Source: Pseudomonadota bacterium
GTDB lineage: Bacteria; Pseudomonadota; Alphaproteobacteria; Acetobacterales; Acetobacteraceae
Length of the DNA: 5,172 bases
Reading direction: 5' to 3'
NCBI GenBank assembly: GCA_023390705.1
Contig: JAEWCI010000541.1
Coordinates: 1 to 5,172 of the forward strand
Shown here in pieces: positions 1-5,172 of the stretch; within the stretch, counting starts at the first letter, position 1, and every line of letters begins with the position of its first letter. The notes beneath the pieces were generated by a model. That model did not search any database and was not told the DNA's origin. It worked only from the letters and a program-made list of their open reading frames with translations. The position numbers were made by a program, and so were the translations under genes.

Positions 1-600
1 CCCGCGCGGCGGCACCACCACTTTGAACAGCCGCGCCAGGCTCATCAGGTAGAGCCCGGTAACGACGAGATAGGCATGGCCCATGCCGAGCAGCGCCACC
101 AGCCCGGCGCCGCTCAGCGCGCCCGCCACCCGGGCGCCGTCGGTGCCGATGCGGCCGAGGCCGATGGCGCCCATCAGCAGGCCTGGCGGCATCGTGGCGG
201 CGATGAGCGCGTTGCGCACGCCGATATCCGAGGAACGGCCGATGCTCGACAGCAGCGCGACGACCAGCACCAGCCAGGGCGTCAGCGCGCCGGTGAGGGC
301 CAGCAGCGCGAGCAGCCCGGCCAGCAGGGCGTAGCTGCCGCGCATGGCGCAGAGCACCCCGCGATGGCCCAGCCTGTCGCTGGCCACGCCGAACAGCGGC
401 GCCACCAGCGTGCCGATGAATTGCAGCGCCGCGAAGCCGGTCAGCCAGACCACCGAGCCGGTTTCGGTCAGCACGTACCAGCCGAGGATGATGTTCTCCA
501 TCTCGAACCCCCAGGAGGTCGCGAGATCGGCCGGCCACTGGAAGCGGAAGCTGCGCTGCCGGAAGGGAGCGAAGCCGGAGGCGCGCGGCGGCGTGTTCAC
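1..600 (-). CDS. Major facilitator superfamily (MFS) transporter, N-terminal 200 residues (3' end beyond window)
   Basis: This is an inner-membrane secondary transporter of the MFS class; the cargo is unknown. The visible 200 residues alternate between hydrophobic helices (roughly 37-70, 82-118, 131-149, 157-188) and short charged loops. The loop after the second helix carries the MFS signature motif A, GVASDRLGHR (residues 71-80), which is diagnostic of the superfamily. A soluble N-terminus of about 20 residues (FAPFRQRSFRFQWPADLATS) precedes the first helix, as in the drug/siderophore-exporter-like branch (MFS_3 type). The only usable start in this frame is GTG at 600; upstream codons to the end of the SDR gene contain no ATG, GTG or TTG. 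A weak AGGA lies 11 nt before it, and the GTG overlaps the stop of a 7-codon mini-ORF, so coupled translation is likely. It lies 64 nt after the SDR gene on the same strand and is probably co-transcribed with it. Family assignment is firm; direction of transport and substrate are not known. The frame stays open to base 1. Confidence 0.88.
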   Translation of the reverse strand, partial: MNTPPRASGFAPFRQRSFRFQWPADLATSWGFEMENIILGWYVLTETGSVVWLTGFAALQFIGTLVAPLFGVASDRLGHRGVLCAMRGSYALLAGLLALLALTGALTPWLVLVVALLSSIGRSSDIGVRNALIAATMPPGLLMGAIGLGRIGTDGARVAGALSGAGLVALLGMGHAYLVVTGLYLMSLARLFKVVVPPRG

Positions 601-620
601 CGCGCGGGTCGTCCTGGCAT
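597..620 (-). other. Seven-codon leader mini-ORF (MPGRPAR) overlapping the transporter start
   Basis: An ATG at 620-618 has a strong Shine-Dalgarno sequence (GAGGAA at 632-627, 6 nt spacing) and is followed by MPGRPAR and a TGA at 599-597. That TGA overlaps the transporter's GTG (600-598) as GTGA. The arrangement looks like a translational-coupling leader, with ribosomes terminating at TGA and restarting at GTG. The alternative is that ATG 620 is the true transporter start and a one-base indel in the GC-rich run hides it. No function is claimed for the peptide. Confidence 0.3.
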
Positions 621-664
621 GGTCGTTTCCTCGATCCCGGAGCTTATGGCGCCCCGTCTTCCGG

Positions 665-1405
665 TTAATAGGTAGCGCGCCCGCCGGAGATGTCGAAGAC
701 CCCGCCGGTGGAGAAGCTGCATTCCTCGGTCAGCAGCCAGCAGACCAGGGCGGCAATCTCCTCGGTCAGCACGAAGCGGCCCATCGGGATCTTGGAGAGC
801 ATGTAGGCGATCTGCGCTTCCGTCATCTGCCTGAACAGGTCTGTCTTCGCCGCCGCGGGCGTCACGCAGTTCACCCGGATGCCGGTTTCCGCCAGTTCCT
901 TGCCCAGCGACTTGGTCAGGCCGATGACCCCGGCCTTGGCCGCGGAATAGGCGGCGGCGTTGGGGTTGCCCTCCTTGCCGGCAATCGAGGCGATGCTGAC
1001 GATGCGGCCGTAGTCGCGCGCGCGCATGCCGGGGATGACGGCGCGGCAGCAGAGGAAGACGCCGGTCAGGTCTGTTTCGATCACCCGCCGCCAGGCCTCG
1101 ACCGGATAGGCTTCCACCGTCGCGTTCGGGCCGGTGATGCCGGCATTGGCGACCAGCAATTCCACCGGGCCGAGCGCCGCCTCCGTGGCTGCGAGCGCGG
1201 CGGCGATCCCGGCTTCGTCCGTCACGTCCACCCGGGCGGCATGGCCCTTGAGGCGCGCGGCGACGGCCTGGGCCTCGGGCAGGTCCACATCCCAGATGGC
1301 GACGCGGCCGCCGCTGGCGGTGATGCGCTCGGCGATGGCGAGGCCGATGCCGCGGGCGCCGCCGGTGACGACCGCGACGCGGCCCTTCAGGTCCAACTGG
1401 TTCAT
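665..1405 (-). CDS. NAD-type short-chain dehydrogenase/reductase (SDR), 246 aa
   Basis: This is a classical cytoplasmic SDR that oxidises a secondary alcohol or reduces the matching ketone. The cofactor motif TGGARGIG is at residues 14-21. An aspartate (D39) at the end of the second strand favours NAD(H) over NADP(H). NAG is at 87-89, and the catalytic residues are S140, Y153 and K157 (YSAAK). The position usually held by the tetrad Asn is D112 (TDLTG), a variation seen in some sugar-acid dehydrogenases of the family. Length is normal for a classical SDR. The segment KEGNPNAAAYSAAKAG followed by VTPAAAKTDLF and MLSKIPMGRF reminds me of the 2-keto-3-deoxy-L-rhamnonate/L-fuconate 4-dehydrogenase branch, but that is recall and not proven; annotation as FabG-like would be the generic alternative. 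The start is ATG 1405, with GGGGAG 6 nt upstream. It is followed by the MFS gene on the same strand, suggesting that a transported compound is the substrate. Confidence 0.9.
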   Translation of the reverse strand: MNQLDLKGRVAVVTGGARGIGLAIAERITASGGRVAIWDVDLPEAQAVAARLKGHAARVDVTDEAGIAAALAATEAALGPVELLVANAGITGPNATVEAYPVEAWRRVIETDLTGVFLCCRAVIPGMRARDYGRIVSIASIAGKEGNPNAAAYSAAKAGVIGLTKSLGKELAETGIRVNCVTPAAAKTDLFRQMTEAQIAYMLSKIPMGRFVLTEEIAALVCWLLTEECSFSTGGVFDISGGRATY

Positions 1406-1487
1406 GTGCCACTCCCCAAGCCGCTTTCAGGCGGGCGGGAGCCTATCAGCGACGGCCGGGAAGGGCGACCTGGAGCAGATCGCCAGG

Positions 1488-1501
1488 GGGCGTGAACGCC
1501 C
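1488..1501. promoter_or_regulatory. GGGCGTGAACGCCC inverted repeat upstream of the SDR gene, possible operator
   Basis: The 6-bp arms GGGCGT and ACGCCC flank a 2-nt centre, 83-96 bp before the ATG of the SDR gene at 1405. The position and symmetry fit a dimeric regulator site controlling the SDR-transporter pair. The heptamer GCGTGAA at the centre (1490-1496) recurs as a direct repeat at 1506-1512, 16 bp away. No convincing sigma-70 boxes could be read nearby, so the promoter itself is not placed. Such short GC palindromes also arise by chance in DNA this rich in G and C. Confidence 0.25.
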
Positions 1502-1531
1502 GGTGGCGTGAATCTGCCCCATGGACCATGA

Positions 1532-1576
1532 TCCACAGCGGATTGGCGTCCAGTTCCGCATGCAATCCGCTGTGGA
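1532..1576. repeat. Perfect 14-bp inverted repeat, 17-nt loop
   Basis: TCCACAGCGGATTG (1532-1545) is matched exactly by CAATCCGCTGTGGA (1563-1576). Inside the 17-nt spacer, GCG (1546-1548) can pair with CGC (1557-1559) if the three bases ATG at 1560-1562 bulge out, giving a longer stem with an 8-nt loop. It sits one base from a second hairpin, between the stop of the exported-protein gene and the start of the SDR gene. Both strands would form it. No T-run follows on either side, so it is not a textbook terminator. A role in transcript end formation or mRNA stabilisation is the simplest reading. Confidence 0.6.
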
Positions 1577-1577
1577 G

Positions 1578-1607
1578 GGCTTCACGCTGCACGGACAGCG
1601 TGAAGCC
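1578..1607 (-). terminator. 12-bp perfect hairpin after the exported-protein gene, probable transcript end
   Basis: GGCTTCACGCTG (1578-1589) and CAGCGTGAAGCC (1596-1607) are exact complements around a 6-nt loop. On the minus strand the stem begins 15 nt after the TGA of the exported-protein gene (1625-1623), the usual place for a transcription terminator. The stem is long and stable, but no uridine tract follows; the adjacent bases lead straight into the second hairpin. It is therefore called a terminator by position and strength, not by the full intrinsic-terminator pattern. Confidence 0.5.
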
Positions 1608-1622
1608 GCCCCGCCCCTGGCT

Positions 1623-2126
1623 TCAGGGCAGGTTCAGGTCGGTCAGGGCGCAGGTGTTCACCTGGCGCCGCTCCCGCGCCTGGCCATTGGCGAAGACCGC
1701 GCGGATGTCGTTCACGCACTGGCCCATGGGCAGCCGCACCACGAAGGCACGGCCCGCGGGAAGCACGTTCTGGCCCAGCCGGTCGGGCCCCCAGCCATTG
1801 TCGTTCGAGGATGAGACGTAGAGTTCCCGGATGGTGATGCCGGCGGTGTTGTTCAAGCGGAAGCTCGGGTCGCCGGCGGCCGCCGGGGTCGCGCCGGAAC
1901 CGCCGCCCTGCTGCCGCATGGCCGGGTGCTGGCTGTACTGGTGCCGCCACATGCGCCGTTGCAGCATGTTCTCGTACACCGTGCCGCTCCAGGAGCCCTG
2001 GGGGTTGTTCCAGGTGGTGCCGCCGGGGCCGTTGTGCAGCCAGTATTGCTGGGCCGAAGCAGGGCCGGCGGCCAGGAGGGCGGCCAGACCGGCGATGACG
2101 GGCAGCGCGGGGGTGATCGGGCGCAT
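1623..2126 (-). CDS. Small exported protein with signal peptide and two-cysteine C-terminal domain, function unknown
   Basis: The first 25 residues form a Sec-type signal peptide: a short N-region (MRPITPALP), a hydrophobic core (about 9-20) and a signal-peptidase I site ASA|QQ at 25/26. The mature protein is therefore periplasmic or secreted. Residues 26-71 are rich in W, Q, N and H; 72-87 are a Gly/Ala/Pro linker. Residues 88-160 look like a folded domain beginning FRLNNTAGITIRELYVS, then GWGPDRLGQNVLPAG, with C137 (GQC) and C159 (NTC) placed to form a disulfide. I recall this domain in alphaproteobacterial proteins of unknown role, sometimes labelled Tat-pathway signal proteins, but no twin-arginine is present here. 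The start at ATG 2126 is supported by a long purine Shine-Dalgarno (AGGGAGGAAGGA, 2142-2131). The gene stands alone: about 590 bp upstream are without genes, and hairpins follow its stop. No enzymatic motif was found. Confidence 0.82.
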   Translation of the reverse strand: MRPITPALPVIAGLAALLAAGPASAQQYWLHNGPGGTTWNNPQGSWSGTVYENMLQRRMWRHQYSQHPAMRQQGGGSGATPAAAGDPSFRLNNTAGITIRELYVSSSNDNGWGPDRLGQNVLPAGRAFVVRLPMGQCVNDIRAVFANGQARERRQVNTCALTDLNLP

Positions 2127-2172
2127 CTTGTCCTTCCTCCCTGGCGCGGTGGGTCCGCTGGGTTCCAGGTCG

Positions 2173-2190
2173 TTAATACGTATACGAATC
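2173..2190. promoter_or_regulatory. AT-rich promoter region with CGTATACG palindrome, candidate operator
   Basis: An AT-rich pocket in otherwise GC-rich DNA lies 47-64 bp before the ATG of the exported-protein gene. It contains the perfect palindrome CGTATACG (2179-2186), extendable to a 12-of-14 match (2176-2189), overlapped by a second palindrome, ATACGTAT (2177-2184). A minus-strand TATTAA (2178-2173) or TATACG (2184-2179) could serve as the -10 box; no good -35 hexamer is visible at 16-18 bp. A central GTATAC with flanking A/T resembles operators of GntR-family regulators, so repression by such a protein is a reasonable guess. No regulator gene is in the window. Confidence 0.35.
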
Positions 2191-2714
2191 TGGGCGATCA
2201 GGAAAAGCCCATTTTGTGCCTTCTACAACATGTGATGTGGCACGATTCGCAAAGCGGCGACGCCGCGCCAAGGCGCCCGGTCCACCCGGGAAAGCCGCCC
2301 TTCCGGCGGCACCGGGCCGAATACCGGGCGTGCCATGGCATGCAGGATGGGCAAAAGTCGCCGGCTGGCTGGCTCAGCAGCGCCGCCCCTCCGGCCCAAG
2401 CACGATGGATGTGGAACCCACCACAAATCATCCGTTCCCTGCCCGCTGCCGCCGGCAGGAGCCGGCGTGCTCAGCCGCGGGCGGGCATTGCGCTTCGCGG
2501 CAGGGCAGGACAGTCCGGCCCGCCCCGGTGCCCGGCGCGGCCTTCCCCCTGGCGAGGCCCGGTCCCCCGTGCCGCAGGCGATGCGAACAAATCTTTTCCG
2601 GGACGGGGCGCCGCCCGGCGGGCCAGGTCACCCGCCCGGAAGCGAAGCGACCGCCGGGACCGGACGGCGGTGGCAGGGTGGGATTGCGGTATCGCCCCGA
2701 CAGAGGCCCGGACG
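2191..2714. other. Gene-free interval between the dehydrogenase operon and the exported-protein gene
   Basis: About 520 bp hold no gene I can support. Open frames crossing it on both strands lack a family resemblance and a convincing ribosome site. Visible structure is limited to small palindromes: GCCGCC-5 nt-GGCGGC (2294-2310), TGCCATGGCA (2331-2340) and a 7-bp hairpin near the operon end. Two less GC-rich patches stand out (2203-2232 and 2586-2597). The interval may contain the 3' end of the upstream operon's transcript, the promoter of the next gene, or the decayed remains of a lost gene. Confidence 0.5.
2650..2671 (-). terminator. Weak candidate terminator hairpin after the dehydrogenase operon
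   Basis: ACCGCCG (2650-2656) and CGGCGGT (2665-2671) are exact complements around an 8-nt loop, 43 nt beyond the TAG of the last operon gene (2717-2715). The stem is GC-rich but only 7 bp, and no T-run follows on the minus strand. The location is right for the operon's transcript end, but in DNA of this composition such stems are common by chance. Confidence 0.25.
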
Positions 2715-3473
2715 CTACGGCATGAAGCTCCCGCCGCCGACATCAATGGTGGCGCCGGTGACATAGGCGGCGGCGTCGGAGGCGAGGAAGGCCGCCACTT
2801 CCGCCACATCCGCCGGCAGCCCCACCCGGCCGAGCGGGATATTGGCCAGGAAGGCCTCGTTCAGCCCGCCGGCCGCGCCCTGGGCCATCGGCGTGTCGAT
2901 GCGGCCGGGCGCGATGCTGTTCACCGTGATGCCGTCCGGGCCCAGTTCCACCGCCAGGCTGCGGGCAAAGCCCATCAGCCCGGTCTTGGACGCGGCGTAA
3001 TGCGCGCCGGCGATCTGGCTCTTGGTGCGTGCGGCCTGGCTGGTCATCATGATGATGCGGCCCCAGCGCCGCGCCCGCAGCACCGGGATGCAGGCCTGGG
3101 AGACAAGGAAGGCGCCAGTCAGGTTCACCGCCAGCACGCGGTTCCATTCCTCCAGCGGCATCTCGCGGATTTTCAGCGGCCGCCCGCCCTGCTTGGGGGA
3201 GATGCCGGCATTGTTGACCACCACGCCGAGCCTCTCCCACCAGTCGCCCAGCGCCTGCGGCAGCGCGGCGACGGCGGCGGCATCGGCCACGTCCAGGTGG
3301 ATGGCGCGGGCGGCGTGGCCTTCGGCGCGCAGCGCGGCGGCGGTGGCCTCCACCTCCGGCGAAACATCCGCCAGCACCACGGGATGGCCGTTCCGCGCCA
3401 GCTTCCGCACGATGCCGGCGCCGATGCCGCGGGACGCGCCGGTGACCAGCGCGACACGATCCGTATTGCTCAT
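2715..3473 (-). CDS. NAD-type short-chain dehydrogenase/reductase (SDR), 252 aa, last gene of the operon
   Basis: This is a second classical SDR, a cytoplasmic NAD-linked alcohol/ketone oxidoreductase of the broad FabG-like group. The cofactor loop TGASRGIG is at residues 11-18, D36 (LADVS) points to NAD(H), NNAG is at 87-90, and the complete catalytic tetrad is N117 (VNLTG), S145, Y159 and K163 (YAASK). The C-terminus has the usual PADVAEVAAFLASD and DVGGGSFMP segments. Unlike the other SDR in the window it keeps the catalytic Asn, and the two differ through most of the sequence outside the motifs, so they are not a recent duplication. ATG 3473 overlaps the stop of the zinc-dehydrogenase gene as ATGA and has only a weak AAGGTG 11 nt upstream, so translation is probably coupled. 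A longer upstream start is excluded by the overlap. The substrate is unknown; with its operon partners it probably handles the product or precursor of the zinc dehydrogenase. Confidence 0.9.
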   Translation of the reverse strand: MSNTDRVALVTGASRGIGAGIVRKLARNGHPVVLADVSPEVEATAAALRAEGHAARAIHLDVADAAAVAALPQALGDWWERLGVVVNNAGISPKQGGRPLKIREMPLEEWNRVLAVNLTGAFLVSQACIPVLRARRWGRIIMMTSQAARTKSQIAGAHYAASKTGLMGFARSLAVELGPDGITVNSIAPGRIDTPMAQGAAGGLNEAFLANIPLGRVGLPADVAEVAAFLASDAAAYVTGATIDVGGGSFMP

Positions 3474-4501
3474 GGCGTCAGCATCACCTTGCTGGCGGCG
3501 CGTTGCCGCGCCAGTTCGAAGCCCTCGATGCCGCGGGAGAGCGGCAGGCGGTGGGTGATCATGTGGCGGTACAGCTCCGGCTGCGCCGCCAGCAGCGCGA
3601 TCACCCGGTCCCAGGTGCGGCGCGCCGCGCCATGGCTGGCGCGCAACTGCCAGCGCATGCGGACGAACTCGGTCAGCGGCAGGGTCAGCGCCTCGGCATG
3701 GATGCCGGCGGCAACGATGGTGCCGCCCTTCTTCAGCACGGACATGCCCTCGTTCAGGCTGGCCGGCACGCCGGTGGCCTCCAGCACCGCATCCACCGGC
3801 CGGCCGCCGGTCAGCGCGAGTACCTGCTCCTTCAGCGGTGCTTCCGCCACATCCACGAATTCGCTGAAGCCCAGCGCGCGCAGCACGGCGAAGCGCGGCG
3901 CATCGGCCCGGCCGGCGATGACGACGCGCGCCGCGCCGGCCAGCCTGGCATGCAGCGCAATGGCCTGGCCGATGGTGCCGGGCCCCAGCACCAGCACCGT
4001 GTCGCCAAGCCGGACCTCGGCGGTCAGCACCGCCTCGCAGCCCACGCCCAGCGGTTCCACCAGCGCGCCAAGCTCGGCATCCACCGCATCCGGCAGGCGC
4101 ACGGCGCAACGGGAGGGGATGCGCACCTCGCGGGCGAAGCCACCGTCGCGGGTCAGGCCGATGCCCTCCCGCCTTTCGCAATTGCGCGCGTCATCGGCGC
4201 GGCAGCGCGGGCAGTGGCCGCAAGCGACGAAGGGGATGACGCAGATGCGCTCCCCTTCGGCAAAACCGCTACCGGTACCGGCGCGGGCGACGCGGCCGGC
4301 GAATTCATGGCCCATGGTCAGCGGCAGCTTCGGCACCATGAATTCGTAGCCGCCGCTCCACTCATAGGCGTGGACATCGCTGCCGCAGATGCCCGCGGCC
4401 TGCACCTCCACGACCAGCTCCGCCGGGCCGGGCGGCGGCACCTCCGTCGCTTCCTCCAGCGAAAGGCCGAAACCGGGGGCGGTCTTGCGCAGGGCCTGCA
4501 T
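3470..4501 (-). CDS. Zinc-dependent medium-chain alcohol/polyol dehydrogenase (MDR), 343 aa
   Basis: This is a GroES-fold zinc alcohol dehydrogenase of the threonine/sorbitol/butanediol dehydrogenase type. It would oxidise a secondary hydroxyl of a polyol, sugar or hydroxy acid with a nicotinamide cofactor. Catalytic-zinc ligands are in place: C39 (GICGSDVH), H65 and E66 (MGHEFAG), with E149 (LVEPLGVG) as further candidate ligand. The structural-zinc lobe has all four cysteines: C94, C97, C100 and C108. The Rossmann loop is GPGTIG at 173-178. The residues after the second strand read AGR (196-198) rather than an obvious Asp, so NADP use cannot be excluded. Length is typical of the family. ATG 4501 shares a base with the stop of the ThDP gene (TGATG), with GGAG 8 nt upstream, and the 3' end overlaps the SDR start, placing it in the middle of a compact operon. 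The exact substrate cannot be told. Confidence 0.92.
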   Translation of the reverse strand: MQALRKTAPGFGLSLEEATEVPPPGPAELVVEVQAAGICGSDVHAYEWSGGYEFMVPKLPLTMGHEFAGRVARAGTGSGFAEGERICVIPFVACGHCPRCRADDARNCERREGIGLTRDGGFAREVRIPSRCAVRLPDAVDAELGALVEPLGVGCEAVLTAEVRLGDTVLVLGPGTIGQAIALHARLAGAARVVIAGRADAPRFAVLRALGFSEFVDVAEAPLKEQVLALTGGRPVDAVLEATGVPASLNEGMSVLKKGGTIVAAGIHAEALTLPLTEFVRMRWQLRASHGAARRTWDRVIALLAAQPELYRHMITHRLPLSRGIEGFELARQRAASKVMLTP

Positions 4502-5172
4502 CAGAAGGGCTCCGGATAGTGGCCGGCGTAGAAGGAGATGGGCGGCTTGGCGTCGGGGTCGGTGACGAGGTCCAGCAGCACCGGGCGCGGCTGGGCGAAG
4601 GCGGCGTCCAGCGCCGGGCCGATGGCTTCGTCGCGCTCGACGCGGTGGCCTTCCACGCCGCAGGCGCGGGCGATGGCGGCATGGTCCACGGCGGTGAAGT
4701 TCACGGCGATGGTGTGCTCGCCGAATTTCACCTCCTCGGCATGTTTCTGGTAGCCGAGGATGCCGTTGTTCAGCACCATCAGGGTAATGGGCAGTTGCAG
4801 CCGGCGGAGGGTTTCCAGTTCCGCCCAGCTATGGCCGAAGCCGCCATCGCCGCAGAGGCAGACGACGCGGCCGGTGCTGCCCAGTTCCTTCGCCGCGATC
4901 TCGGCGCCGATTGCCATGGGCAGGCCCCAGCCCAGGCCGGCGATGCCGCGCGGCGTGAGGAAGCGCTGCCCCGGCCGCCGCGCCGTCAGGTAGTTGGCGA
5001 TCCAGATGGAGGAATAGGAGGCATCGGCCACCACGATGTCCTCCGGCCGCAACCGCCTGTCGAGTTCCGCCATGGCGCGTTCCGGCCGGGTCGGGCCGCC
5101 TTCGCGCGCGAACAGCCGGCGGGTCAGGCCGCGCCAGCCCTCCACCGCCGCGGCGATCTCGCGCTCGATGCC
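4501..5172 (-). CDS. Thiamine-diphosphate enzyme, acetolactate-synthase-like, C-terminal 223 residues (5' end beyond window)
   Basis: This is the C-terminal part of a ThDP-dependent enzyme that cleaves or joins 2-keto compounds (acetolactate synthase, oxalyl-CoA/benzoylformate decarboxylase superfamily). The ThDP/Mg-binding motif is clear: GDG at visible residues 108-110, 24 residues, then NN at 135-136. Before it lies the conserved stretch TPRGIAGLGWGLPMAIGAE, and after it the GILGYQKHAE segment. These belong to the PP domain; the N-terminal PYR domain with the catalytic Glu lies outside the window. The frame is open to base 5172, so the in-window GTG at 5145 is not the start. The C-terminus ends PISFYAGHYPEPF. 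The stop (4503-4501) overlaps the zinc-dehydrogenase start. The family tie to acetolactate-synthase-like proteins is solid; biosynthetic AHAS is less likely because the partners are two catabolic-looking dehydrogenases and no regulatory subunit is seen. The reaction is unassigned. Confidence 0.87.
   Translation of the reverse strand, partial: GIEREIAAAVEGWRGLTRRLFAREGGPTRPERAMAELDRRLRPEDIVVADASYSSIWIANYLTARRPGQRFLTPRGIAGLGWGLPMAIGAEIAAKELGSTGRVVCLCGDGGFGHSWAELETLRRLQLPITLMVLNNGILGYQKHAEEVKFGEHTIAVNFTAVDHAAIARACGVEGHRVERDEAIGPALDAAFAQPRPVLLDLVTDPDAKPPISFYAGHYPEPF

Noticed and set aside
344..1495. A 383-codon open frame on the plus strand
   Set aside because: It is antisense to the transporter start and the first SDR; no ribosome site or recognisable domain, and the composition is that of a GC-rich shadow frame.
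1532..1607. Insertion-sequence ends or a CRISPR remnant
   Set aside because: There is no transposase, no target-site duplication that I can see and no regularly spaced direct repeats; two adjacent hairpins fit a transcript-end structure better.
2331..2343. TGCCATGGCA and overlapping GCATGC palindromes
   Set aside because: They are short and far from both neighbouring starts; ten-base palindromes are expected occasionally and nothing else supports a binding site.
2198..2431. A 77-codon minus-strand frame with two CxxC motifs (CPSC, CESC)
   Set aside because: The cysteine pairs suggested a small metal-binding protein, but spacing, sequence and surrounding residues fit no family I know, the start has only a poor GGGAAC site, and the 3' end runs into the AT-rich promoter area. 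Probably chance.
665..3473. The two SDR genes as a tandem duplication
   Set aside because: They share only family motifs; most other positions differ, the catalytic Asn differs, and an unrelated gene and two intergenic regions separate them.
1926..4349. An 807-codon open frame on the plus strand
   Set aside because: It runs antisense to the exported-protein gene, the SDR and the zinc dehydrogenase, which all have clear family motifs. Its translation is low-complexity Arg/Ala/Gly/His/Ser with no domain, typical of an opposite-strand frame in very GC-rich DNA.
4501..5145. A complete small gene starting at GTG 5145
   Set aside because: The frame continues open to the window edge and the protein would lack the PYR domain and central domain of ThDP enzymes, so it is the C-terminal part of a longer gene.

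Overview
The window is very GC-rich bacterial DNA, with C or G at most third codon positions. All six protein genes read on the minus strand. The codon use and the family mix (an NAD-type SDR, a major facilitator transporter, and a secreted protein with a GPDRLGxNVLPAG-type domain) suggest an alphaproteobacterium, most likely of the Acetobacteraceae (Roseomonas-like). That placement comes from recognising families by eye, not from a search.

In the direction of transcription (right to left) there are three units. First, at 5172-2715, is a tightly overlapping three-gene operon: the C-terminal part of a thiamine-diphosphate (ThDP) enzyme of the acetolactate-synthase type, a zinc-dependent medium-chain alcohol/polyol dehydrogenase, and an NAD-type short-chain dehydrogenase. 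The junctions are TGATG and ATGA overlaps, so the three proteins are probably made together and serve one catabolic or interconversion pathway for a hydroxy or keto compound. The substrate cannot be read from the sequence. About 590 bp without a convincing gene follow (2127-2714). They end in an AT-rich pocket with a CGTATACG palindrome, a likely promoter/operator for the next gene.

Second, at 2126-1623, is a single gene for a small exported protein with a clear signal peptide and a conserved-looking C-terminal domain holding two cysteines. Two perfect inverted repeats lie back to back just beyond its stop codon (1532-1607). They are the most conspicuous non-coding structure in the window.

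Third, at 1405-1, is a second SDR dehydrogenase followed by a major facilitator transporter that runs off the left edge. The transporter starts with GTG, and that GTG overlaps the stop of a 7-codon mini-ORF that has the better Shine-Dalgarno sequence. This is either translational coupling through a leader peptide or a frameshift at the transporter's start. An SDR paired with a transporter suggests uptake and oxidation of a small sugar acid or polyol-like substrate.

No tRNA, rRNA, CRISPR array, transposase or other mobile element was seen. Most of the content is ordinary accessory metabolism. The points worth a second look are the twin hairpins, the GTGA start of the transporter, the palindromic operator candidates and the unassigned ThDP/MDR/SDR operon.
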